NCBI GenBank assembly: GCA_031316115.1
Contig: JALDRC010000014.1
Location: 1-35,934, forward strand
Length of the DNA: 35,934 bases
DNA from: Nitrososphaeraceae archaeon
Lineage (GTDB): Archaea; Thermoproteota; Nitrososphaeria; Nitrososphaerales; Nitrososphaeraceae
Direction of reading: 5' to 3'
Below are positions 26,921 through 34,790 of this stretch, one piece after another (the stretch's first letter is position 1; every line of letters starts with the position of its first letter). Position numbers and translations under genes: made by a program. The notes under the pieces were generated by a model. That model ran no database searches and was not told where the DNA came from. It saw nothing but the letters and a program-made list of their open reading frames with translations.

Positions 26921-27067
26921 CTATGTAACTCCTAATTTATCTAGGAGAGCTGTTATGAAAATGGTCTTTATATTTAGGTTGTTTTTTGTTGTTCTGAGTT
27001 GAACCTTTCCTCCCAGTCTTGTTATTTCTTCTATATCCAAGTTTGAGGTAACATTATTTTTCCTCAA
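26921..27067 (-). CDS. Possible 48-residue small protein
   Basis: From a TTG at 27067 the minus-strand frame gives MRKNNVTSNLDIEEITRLGG, then KVQLRTTKNNLNIKTIFITA and LLDKLGVT, with clear protein-like helix and strand character. It lies 35 bases behind the phosphoesterase gene on the same strand in another frame, so it is either a small downstream gene or the trace of a lost one. The frame is open further upstream to a TAA but without another start. The family is not recognised. Confidence 0.35.
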   Translation of the reverse strand: MRKNNVTSNLDIEEITRLGGKVQLRTTKNNLNIKTIFITALLDKLGVT

Positions 27068-27102
27068 ATGATGGATAATTATTTACTGGGAATTAACCAG
27101 TT

Positions 27103-28581
27103 TTAATTCTTCTTTGATTGAAGTTGTTGATGTTCTAATGTATTTTTTTCGTCAGTTGATGTTTGATTTTTTTTAATCGTAAATTGGTCAATTATCTTTG
27201 GTTTTTCATTACCTGAAGGTAAACAGGATTTTAGATCTATTGTTTCTTTTTTCTTTTTCTCCGTTATCTTTACTTGACAATTAAGGTTTATATCATAAAA
27301 AGTACCATCTAATATATTATCTTTTATATTTAAGTCTAGAAAACCGAATCCATCATTATAATAATTAGCAATATAATCAGGATTATCTACTATTCTATGG
27401 ATTTCTTCTCCTCCTAATCCAACAACCAAATAGACTGTTCCATTTGGATTAGTAAATGTTACATCATCTTTGCTAGTCGAAGAATCTACTACAGGTTGAG
27501 AAATATCTAACTTGTTAAACATCAATGGAAGAGTTCTACTATAAATATGGTTATGACCTTGTATCACAAGATCTACTCCGTATTTGTCAAAAATTCCCTG
27601 ATACTTATCTCGAACTATATACTCTTCGAATTGTTTGGATAAAGATGAATACAATGGCTTGTGCAACATCACAATTATCCAATCAATATCTTTATTGTTA
27701 CTGGTTTTTTTCAAATCATCAAGCACAAATTGATACTGTTTTTTGTCTACTTTAATATCTGGAACTAAAGAATTTAATTCCAGATATTTTTTAAGTTTAG
27801 GAATTTTTATATCTACTGATTCCTCTTGTAATAAATCTTTTATAGGAATTTCTGGGTATCGGCCTAGGAGTGGTTCTGTTTTTTCTAAATCTACTTTAGA
27901 TTTAGGTTTAGCACTTACTTTTTCTGTTAATTTTGCATTTGACTCCAATGTATCTACAGAAAGCTCCAATTGCGTATCCATGACTAACACATGTACATTC
28001 TGGTAATCGAAGGAATAATAGGAAGAATTCATTCCATAGTGGTCCAAGAATGCATTTTTAAGTTTCTCCCCAGTTATTCCTTCCTCTTCATAGGAATCAT
28101 GATTTCCTATTGCTATCTTGGTTTTTGAATCTAAGGATTTTGTCATATCAAACCAACAATCAGGTGTCTTTTCATAGCTAAGATCCCCTACAACTAAGAA
28201 TAGTTCAGGATCTTTTTCTTCTATATTTTTAATATTTTCCTGAGCTCTTAAAGAACAACCAACGTCGGAAATAGCTATGATATTAAAATCATTTTGATTC
28301 AGATTAGTTGTTTCAAGTTCAGAATCTTCTATATTTTTATTACCAACATTATCATAAGCAACGTACTCTGAATCATTTTGATTCAGATTAGTTGTTTCAA
28401 GTTCAGAATCTTCTATATTTTTATAGTCATCACTATTATATTCAACGTATTCTCTGTCGATTGATTTTCCATAAGAAAAAGAATCTTTTGGTATAGAATA
28501 TACAGCCAAAGTAATTAGGATTGAAATTACAAAATATAATGAAACAGATGAAAAATTTCTATATAAATTATTCATAATCAA
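27103..28581 (-). CDS. Secreted metallophosphoesterase (purple acid phosphatase-like)
   Basis: 492 residues. A signal peptide or anchor (VSLYFVISILITLAVYSI) precedes a polar stretch with a tandem duplication (two copies of KNIEDSELETTNLNQND). From about residue 97 the calcineurin-like metal motifs appear in order: IAISDVGC, VVGDLSYE, IAIGNHDSYEE, VMLHKPLYSS and IQGHNHIYSRTLPL, followed by GTVYLVVGLGGEE. These hold a dinuclear metal centre for phosphomonoester hydrolysis; the ending resembles purple acid phosphatases. Between GNHD and HKP lies a lysine/glutamate-rich insertion of about 60 residues. It acts outside the cell, perhaps in phosphate scavenging (inference). The C-terminus is a charged tail. 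Confidence 0.88.
   Translation of the reverse strand: MIMNNLYRNFSSVSLYFVISILITLAVYSIPKDSFSYGKSIDREYVEYNSDDYKNIEDSELETTNLNQNDSEYVAYDNVGNKNIEDSELETTNLNQNDFNIIAISDVGCSLRAQENIKNIEEKDPELFLVVGDLSYEKTPDCWFDMTKSLDSKTKIAIGNHDSYEEEGITGEKLKNAFLDHYGMNSSYYSFDYQNVHVLVMDTQLELSVDTLESNAKLTEKVSAKPKSKVDLEKTEPLLGRYPEIPIKDLLQEESVDIKIPKLKKYLELNSLVPDIKVDKKQYQFVLDDLKKTSNNKDIDWIIVMLHKPLYSSLSKQFEEYIVRDKYQGIFDKYGVDLVIQGHNHIYSRTLPLMFNKLDISQPVVDSSTSKDDVTFTNPNGTVYLVVGLGGEEIHRIVDNPDYIANYYNDGFGFLDLNIKDNILDGTFYDINLNCQVKITEKKKKETIDLKSCLPSGNEKPKIIDQFTIKKNQTSTDEKNTLEHQQLQSKKN
28287..28424 (-). repeat. Tandem duplication, 54-base exact copies with an 84-base period
   Basis: 28287-28340 and 28371-28424 are identical over 54 bases; the 30-base segments that follow each copy are also similar, so the unit is 84 bases (28 codons). 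It lies inside the phosphoesterase gene, just after the signal peptide, and keeps the frame. The identity implies a recent duplication. Confidence 0.85.
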
Positions 28582-28795
28582 TACTCCATAACCACGTCTG
28601 TAAAACGGTTATTAAAATCATTCTTTTGGAAATAACTTACTGAAATTCAATGGTATTATTGTCACTGTATTAAAGTTTTAAAATAATCTATAAAATTTTA
28701 ATTTTTTAATTTAGAAAAATATTAAAAAAGAGGAAAAATTCAAGTATTTTACTTTCGTGTTTAAAGTTTTTGATAATTTAATCTGTTTTATGGTT

Positions 28796-30208
28796 TTAAG
28801 ATGGCACTATTCTATAAATAGCTCCATTTTTTTCTCCTTTTGACTTTAAGCCTGAAACTACATAAAGAGAACCATCAGGACCATGTTTCAAGTCTGTAAT
28901 TATACTAAAACCCTCCGCAAATAAAATATCACCATATTCTGTACTGTCGGTAGCGATTTTATCGGCTAAAGAACCTTGTAAATCTAATCCAGTTCGATTT
29001 TTATTTAGATCAAAGTGAAATATACGTCCGGCATCCACAGAACCAACAAAGATATCGTTTTTATACTGGGAACCTAACTTGTCAGAGTCAAAAAACAATA
29101 ACGCAGTAGGTGCGACTGATTTATCCCATATAAATTCTGGATGGATATAATGTCCTTTTCCATTAAAATAAACAAGATCTTCTGGATGATCTTGCATTAC
29201 AGTTACAAATTCGCCATTTTCTTTTCCATTTGTTTCTTTTAGTTGTTTGCCTTTTTCATTATCATCTGCATTTAATTTTTTACCCTCCTCATTCACTCTC
29301 CATATTCCAAATATTTTATCGGATCCACTATTTGATCCTGGCTCTGCCAAGTTAACCTCGTCTCCATATTTAGGCCCATTCTCTGTAAACCATAGTTTTC
29401 CGGTTATAGGATCAAAATCAATTCCAAAACTATTTTTTACTCCATATGCATAGTACAAATTTAAAGGAAATTCATTACCAAGTATTCCTTCCCCGATTGG
29501 TTTACCTTCTTGAGTCATTCTTAAAATTCCTGCTCTGCCATCAACTGGTTTTCCATCCTCAAAATTCTGGGTTTTGGTTTTATAAGGTTCGTCTGGAATA
29601 GTATTTTGAAAATTGCCTACAGTAAAATAAAGGTTGTTATCTGGTCCGATATCTATTATTCCACCAATGTGAGCCGGGTCTGGAAACGAAGGAATGGCTA
29701 ATAATAGTTTTTGATTGACTAGGGCATTATTTTTATTGTCTAATTCATATTTATTAATTTGATTTTCACAATCTGTGTTTTTTGATTTGCATATTGTATA
29801 ATAAAGAAAAACATTATGGGTTAGATCTGTATTTTGGGTAGTTTTAGTATTAGAACTATTTTCCTTCTTGCTAACAGCTATTCCCAATAAACCACGTTCG
29901 TCTTTTACGCTTACATCAACCTTCAAAAGTGGTTTATCTATTACTTTACCATCCATAACTCGTTTTACTGTGCCAGATTTTTCCAAAATTAAAAAATCAG
30001 AAGGTCCAAGAAAAGCCATTGTTGTAGGAAAATCTAGACCAGATGTTACTAGTTCTACCTTCAAATTAGGATCGTAGAGCTTAATCCCTTCTATGGTTTG
30101 AATGTCGCTATCCTCTTGAGAATATATATACGAATAACTAGAAAATATAACAGCTATAGATAAAAAAAATAAAGCCGATGCATAAGATAACCTGGTTATA
30201 TTCTTCAT
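28796..30208 (-). CDS. Secreted PQQ-type sugar dehydrogenase (GSDH/YliI family)
   Basis: 470 residues. An N-terminal signal peptide (YASALFFLSIAVIFSSYSYI) precedes a six-bladed propeller of the glucose/sorbosone dehydrogenase family: VTSGLDFPTTMAFLGPSDFL, RGLLGIAVSKK, HNVFLYYTICK, DPAHIGGIIDIGPDNNLYFT, NSFGIDFDPITGKLWFTENG, GDEVNLAEPGSN, and SVDAGRIFHFDL. The usual HNGG substrate motif is HIGG here. Family members use PQQ and sometimes calcium to oxidise aldose sugars; ammonia-oxidising archaea are not known to make PQQ, so the substrate and cofactor are open. It is exported and forms a same-strand pair with the phosphoesterase (214 bases between), each probably with its own promoter. Confidence 0.88.
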   Translation of the reverse strand: MKNITRLSYASALFFLSIAVIFSSYSYIYSQEDSDIQTIEGIKLYDPNLKVELVTSGLDFPTTMAFLGPSDFLILEKSGTVKRVMDGKVIDKPLLKVDVSVKDERGLLGIAVSKKENSSNTKTTQNTDLTHNVFLYYTICKSKNTDCENQINKYELDNKNNALVNQKLLLAIPSFPDPAHIGGIIDIGPDNNLYFTVGNFQNTIPDEPYKTKTQNFEDGKPVDGRAGILRMTQEGKPIGEGILGNEFPLNLYYAYGVKNSFGIDFDPITGKLWFTENGPKYGDEVNLAEPGSNSGSDKIFGIWRVNEEGKKLNADDNEKGKQLKETNGKENGEFVTVMQDHPEDLVYFNGKGHYIHPEFIWDKSVAPTALLFFDSDKLGSQYKNDIFVGSVDAGRIFHFDLNKNRTGLDLQGSLADKIATDSTEYGDILFAEGFSIITDLKHGPDGSLYVVSGLKSKGEKNGAIYRIVPS

Positions 30209-30488
30209 TCTATTTAATCAAAATAATTGTAATATCTTGCTATATTTATAAATTAGACTCAAATAACTTTTTTAGATTATATTTTTTCTAAATAAAGTGT
30301 ATTTCTGGGCTTAAAATTACCCAGATATTTTATCCAAATAAACTCTTCATTCTTGAGATATGTTTATTAAGATTTACTGCTTCAAGATTTTTTATAAAAT
30401 TCTATTCTTGTAAGATAAATTTAATTAATCGATGGCAATTTCATTTGTTAAAAACAAGTTGTAATCCTATTTTTATAACATATAATTA
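30209..30488. other. Intergenic, nothing recognised
   Basis: AT-rich spacer up to the IS6 element. It ends with TATAATTA (30481-30488), the left copy of the target duplication. Confidence 0.4.
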
Positions 30489-31209
30489 GGCTCTGTTAAC
30501 TTAAGCAGAAACAGCTATAGCTAAGAACATTCTATTTATCATATGAATCAAATCAAATTTGAAAGAACTAGAACATCTAACTATATTGTAATGTATTCTC
30601 TTTATCTGTACTTTCTTGGTTTGAGTTTGCGGAATACATCTAAAGCATTGACTATATTTAGAGATGATAAAAGAAGTTATGTTTCTGTTTGGAATTGGAT
30701 ACAAAGATTTGGTTCCTCCCGGATCTACAAAAGAAAAAGAGTAACTGCTTTTGTTATAGATGAAACAGTTATTCAGATTGGTAACCAGCATTTTTGGTTA
30801 TGGATTTGTATTGAACCAATTAACTCTTCAGTGCTTGGAATCTATATTTCTGAAGAGAGAAACATGTTTGTGGCAGAGAATTTTATCAGATCATTAGTTT
30901 CAAAATATGGAAAACATACTGTCTATTCAGATGGTGGTACCTGGTATAATCAAGCATGTAACGTAATTGGATTGAAACACTATCTACATTCACCAATTCA
31001 GAAAAGTTTGATGGAAAGAGTAAACCAGTATTTGAAGGACAGAATTGAATCATTTGATGATTACTATCCATGTAGACAGCAGGAATGCAATCTATTTCAT
31101 GTACATAACTGGATACAATTCTTTATCTCTATGTACAATGATACCATAGCAAATAATAATCATTTTGAGTTAGAAAAGGAGGTGAATATTATTTTATCTT
31201 AACAAAGCC
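30489..31209 (+). mobile_element. Intact IS6-family insertion sequence with 8-bp target duplication
   Basis: The element is 721 bases. It starts GGCTCTGTTAA (30489) and ends TTAACAAAGCC (31209): inverted ends of 11 bases with one mismatch, typical of IS6. TATAATTA flanks it on both sides (30481-30488 and 31210-31217), an exact 8-base target duplication as expected for the family. With an unbroken transposase, this is a recent insertion and the only intact IS in the window. Confidence 0.93.
30543..31202 (+). CDS. IS6-family DDE transposase
   Basis: 219 residues. N-terminal part with a helix-turn-helix (SLRNTSKALTIFRDDKRSYV then SVWNWIQRFG), then the catalytic core: FVIDETVIQI (Asp73), VYSDGGTWYNQA (Asp130), and SLMERVNQYLKDRIESF (Glu159), with FHVHNWIQFF at the end. 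It catalyses replicative movement of the element. Two relics of this protein are in the window (25200-25646 and 31463-32120, both on the minus strand). The stop codon lies within the right end of the element. Confidence 0.92.
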   Translation: MNQIKFERTRTSNYIVMYSLYLYFLGLSLRNTSKALTIFRDDKRSYVSVWNWIQRFGSSRIYKRKRVTAFVIDETVIQIGNQHFWLWICIEPINSSVLGIYISEERNMFVAENFIRSLVSKYGKHTVYSDGGTWYNQACNVIGLKHYLHSPIQKSLMERVNQYLKDRIESFDDYYPCRQQECNLFHVHNWIQFFISMYNDTIANNNHFELEKEVNIILS

Positions 31210-31462
31210 TATAATTAGATTATTTTTTTATTCTACCAAATTTATGTTAAAGTATTAAATCTCCTAAATACTATAATAACATACATGTTGTTTTTTATTC
31301 AAACTACTCTTCTAAGGTTTTTTACATTGTTATTATACTTTGCTATATTAAAAAAAACTTTTCCGATGTTATTATTAAAAAAATATTTAGTTCTATTTAA
31401 GAAAACAACAATTTTTTCTACACCTTATATGTTAGGAGAAACCGTGATTATTGAGTAATCGG

Positions 31463-32120
31463 CTCCATTAAGATAAGATAATATTCACCTCTTTTAATTC
31501 AAAATTATTATTGATTTGCTATCTCATCGTTGTACTTAGATGTAAATAATTGTTTCTAGTTATGCAATTTAAATAGCTTACAATCGTTTTTAATACAAAG
31601 TAATCGTCAAAACATTCTATGCTATCTTACAAATACTGTTAACCTTGTTCATCAAACTTTGCTAAAATGCGGAATGTAGATAGTGTTTTATTTTAATTTC
31701 CTTACACGCTTTATAATACCACGTACCTGGATCAATGTAAAAGGTATCTTTTTAGCAGGTATATATCAAAGATTGAATAAATCAAACAACAACAAACATC
31801 TTTCTTATGAGATAGTTTCTAAGCACTGATTGATGTAGGGTTTAGATACGGAATCATAACCAGCAACACTGGTTGACAATTTGAATGATCGATTCCTCTA
31901 TAATTAATAAAGTTAGATTTGCTTTTGTAGCCAGGACAGGATTCAACCTTTGAATCCAATTTTATATAGAAACATAACCTTTCTTCTCATCTTTAAATAC
32001 TGTTACCACTCTAGATCGATCACGTAAGCTCAAACCAAGAAAATATAGATAAAGATAATAAATTAATACAAATGAAGTTTTATTTCGTTCAAATAATAGA
32101 ATGCTATTAGTCATATCCAT
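31463..32120 (-). pseudogene. Older IS6-family element, inverted and decayed
   Basis: The DNA aligns along its length with the reverse complement of the intact element. It begins GGCTCCATTAAGATAAGATA (intact: GGCTTTGTTAAGATAAAATA), then TAATATTCACCTC, later ATCAAACTTTGCT and GGAATGTAGATAGTGTTT, and near the end ACGTAAGCTCAAACCAAGAA for GCAAACTCAAACCAAGAA. All frames are broken. The right end fades out by about 32120-32150. It stands 253 bases from the intact copy in opposite orientation. Confidence 0.85.
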
Positions 32121-32394
32121 CGATGATTAAATAACCATAAGAACATCTATTGGTTTTTTTTAATGGTAATAGAAAAATGATCAAGATGGAATGAATAGTA
32201 ATCGACTATTCCTTAAATTAATAAATCTGTAAATGACATAAATCAATACTTTTCTAATTTGTAACTATTAAGCTAGATGATAGTTTAGCAATATTCTTCA
32301 ATTAAGGATAAATTCTGTAGTTATTTTTAAGATTTATCTAATATATTCTAACAAATACTTTATCTTAACTAAATCTTAATTATATTTAATATTA
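32121..32394. other. Spacer between IS relics
   Basis: AT-rich sequence between the IS6 relic and the left end of the IS630-type element. No gene seen. Confidence 0.4.
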
Positions 32395-32396
32395 TA

Positions 32397-33463
32397 TACT
32401 AAATAACATTAATCCGTAGACCTTGTGAGATATTTTATAACATCTAGATTAAATCTTCTTGTTTTATAGTAACTAGAAATTGCACCCTTTAAAGAATCAA
32501 ATGTAGGATAATAATAAGAAAGTATGTTGTACTTTCCCTGTCTCCAACATTCCTCTACTGCATTAAATTCTGGGCAACCAACAGGAAGATATTCTAATCT
32601 GATAGCATCCTTGTGATGTGCAAGATATTGTTTTGTTATCTTAGGACAATGAGGTGTTGCTCTATCAACAAACACAATGGATTTACCAAATTGTTTTTAT
32701 ATCTGTTTCAGATAATCAACAAATGTAATACTTTTAAAATTATCATATTGTAAAAATAATTGCTTACCTTCTATAGATAAACAACCAAATACAATAGTCT
32801 TTTTACGACAACCTGTAACTGTAACTATTGGTCTTTTATCTGCAGAAATCCACTTCTTTCGCTTGAAGATATAATCATAAACAAATATTGATTCATCTTG
32901 TACTATTATATTCCAATCATCGTTTTTATTTTTCAGAATATGGTTTACTCTTTTTTGAAACTCTTCTTTTCCTTTGTAGAAACAGTATTAACAAATCTTT
33001 TCTTTGGTACCTTGGATTTGAATCCCCACTTGTGTAACAAACGATGGATATGTACTTCATGATATCTTACTCCAGTTTTGTTGTAGATAAGATCCATCAC
33101 TTGTCTGAAATCCCATCCTGCATTGCTTTCTGCTAGTTCATTTTTTATTTTTAGCATTGTTTCTTTTGGTACATCTGGAGGCCTACCTGTTCTTGGTTGG
33201 TCTTTCAATCCTTCTAATCCATTTTCGTTGTATCGTTTGTACCATTTGTAAGCCCATGCTCTACATCTGTGTAATTCTTTTGCTACATCTTCTATGTGTT
33301 GTTTATCTTGTATTATACGTCTTACAAGTTGTATTCTTTCTTTAATATCTGCATTAGATTCTTGGTTGTAAATCTTATCTAGTTTAGTATAATGACGCAA
33401 TTATGATATGTGTAGGATGCTGGTTAGCTAAAAATGTATCTACGAAGTTTAGTTAGTCAGTAT
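32397..33463 (-). mobile_element. IS630-type insertion sequence relic
   Basis: The ends are imperfect inverted repeats: TACTAAATAACATTAATC (32397 onward, then CGTAGA) against the reverse complement of the right end, TACTGACTAACTAAACTT (from 33463, then CGTAGAT). Each end is flanked by TA (32395-32396 and 33464-33465), the target of the family. The transposase inside is broken. The right end lies inside the 3' end of a ribbon-helix-helix gene. Confidence 0.75.
32409..33400 (-). pseudogene. IS630-type transposase, one frame change and one nonsense codon
   Basis: The N-terminal half (32945-33400, 151 codons) has the homeodomain-like helix-turn-helix region (HIEDVAKELHRCRAWAYKWY), the linker DQPRTGRPPDVP and a winged part (VRYHEVHIHRLLHKWGFKSK). 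In the A-rich stretch just before its stop the reading shifts by one, continuing EEFQKRVNHILKNKNDDWNI, then IVQDESIF (first Asp). That frame meets a TAA near 32700 (DYLKQI stop KQFGKS) and continues VFVDRATPHCP (second Asp) and FNAVEECWRQGKYN (Glu). The first shift could be the programmed one some IS630 elements use; the TAA is plainly a lesion. Confidence 0.85.
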
Positions 33464-33635
33464 AGTTTCTCTTATCAAGATATTCATAACATGCGTCATT
33501 GATCACTCCAGACAAAGTCTGATCGCTATCAATTGCATGACACTTTAACTTCTTTAGCAAGTCATAACTCAGGTGAAAACTAGTTTTTGTTATTATCTCA
33601 TTTAATGGAAGTGTTTCTTTATTAATTTCAGACAT
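33453..33635 (-). CDS. Ribbon-helix-helix small regulator, 3' end replaced by IS insertion
   Basis: 60 residues. A strand (ITKTSFHLS) and two helices (YDLLKKLKCHAIDSD and TLSGVINDACYEYLDKRN) match the ribbon-helix-helix plan. The last codons (YTD, then TAG-side stop in the repeat) come from the terminal repeat of the IS630-type element, whose boundary is at 33463. Joining the sequence at both sides of the element at the TA would give a C-terminus ending RNYNIKYN instead, so the core fold is unaffected. The gene lies at the edge of the integrase-bearing region and is divergent from the 33751 gene, with 115 bases between. Confidence 0.7.
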   Translation of the reverse strand: MSEINKETLPLNEIITKTSFHLSYDLLKKLKCHAIDSDQTLSGVINDACYEYLDKRNYTD

Positions 33636-33750
33636 ATTACCATTATATCATTATCTATCATTAATAAATATTCACTTATTCAAGTACACAAATATTCGAT
33701 AGAGTACACTTAAATATTTTGGATATGGTATAAAGTCACACAGAAAGAAA

Positions 33751-34450
33751 ATGGCTAACAAAAAAGATCAGCATAACAATCCAACAGCAGATTCATTAAT
33801 AGAACAAAAACCAAAAGAAATTCCAGACGTTATAAAAGACTGGAATCAAAAGACCAGTGAATCATACACAAAAAAAGGGTTTGAAATTCCTGATAGACTA
33901 GACGAAGAACAGAGACGCTTTTTGAAAGACGTAGATACTGAGAATTTCCCTGTAGAGAAAGAAGTTACTCACATATTTCGTATAAAGGCAAAAGACTACT
34001 CATCCAAGAGACAGGAACTGAAAGAATATGTTTATTGGTGGGAAAATTGGCATGGTAAAGACTATTTAGGGAGAAAGGTTGCACCTGTAGCAAGTCATGT
34101 AGAAAGCAAATATATGAAACAAGAGAGTGAACAGGTGTTTGAGAGACGACAGAAATTAATAGGTCATAATAGATCAGGACAACATGAAGTACATTATGTT
34201 CCATTTAGCAAAAAGACAGTAGACGATATTATTTCTAGAAGTACTATGGATAATAAGCATGAAATCAAATTCTATGTAAAGTTCCCAGACGGATTAAGAA
34301 ATGGAGATTATTCCTATGATCAGTTTACGAACTTCATTTGAAGAATGTTATACTGCTCTAAGGACAGATGGCGGTCCAGCAATGTACTTACACGATCAAC
34401 AGCAGAAAAAGCAAAAGGATGCTGAACTACTCAAGCAACAGAAACAATAA
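33751..34450 (+). pseudogene. Element-associated protein, frameshifted near the C-terminus
   Basis: The ATG frame encodes 196 residues (33751-34341): a polar N-terminus (VIKDWNQKTSESYTKKGFEI), then the well-formed charged sequence KAKDYSSKRQELKEYVYWWE and KHEIKFYVKFPDGLRNGDYS. It stops at a TGA, but the next frame (+1) continues directly with EECYTALRTDGGPAMYLHDQ and a QKKQKDAELLKQQKQ tail to a TAA at 34448-34450. A one-base change near 34335 explains this. If translated as is, the product would simply lack the last 35 residues. The family is not recognised; together with the integrase it is probably cargo of an integrated element or virus. Confidence 0.65.
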
Positions 34451-34459
34451 TCTGTTTAT

Positions 34460-34738
34460 TTATTTATTACCAATCAGATATTTTCTGAATAATTGTACTT
34501 CATTAACTACGGATATTTTAGATGCTGATTTACTTGCTAGTTTTTGTGTACTGCTATTGATATTATTCATTTCAGATAAAAGTTGTTGAATCTTGTCAAT
34601 CATAACTATATCATGATCTAATATAGAATAAGATGCTGACTTGGATCGAGTTGATTGAATGCTATGGTTCTTTGATGTTGGCTTTCCATGTAGTAGATTT
34701 CTGAATGCTTGTACTTGGTTAATATATTGTGTACTCAT
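34460..34738 (-). CDS. Small helical protein, unknown, next to the integrase
   Basis: 92 residues: a polar start (MSTQYINQVQAFRNLLHGKP), a serine-rich linker, then an amphipathic helix of coiled-coil character (MIDKIQQLLSEMNNINSSTQ) and a second one (KISVVNEVQLFRKYLIGNK). There are no cysteines and no known motif. It lies 52 bases behind the integrase on the same strand, with a TATA-like TTTATATA about 30 bases before its ATG, so it may have its own promoter. Possibly an accessory factor of the element; no function is evident. Confidence 0.55.
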   Translation of the reverse strand: MSTQYINQVQAFRNLLHGKPTSKNHSIQSTRSKSASYSILDHDIVMIDKIQQLLSEMNNINSSTQKLASKSASKISVVNEVQLFRKYLIGNK

Positions 34739-34790
34739 GTATTAATAAGATATTTTATTAGTGACTTAAATATATAAAAATTGTTGATAT

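Noticed and set aside
34368-34589. 73-codon plus-strand frame
   Set aside because: It overlaps the +1 continuation of the 33751 gene and the opposite-strand 34460-34738 gene; its sequence has no protein-like order.
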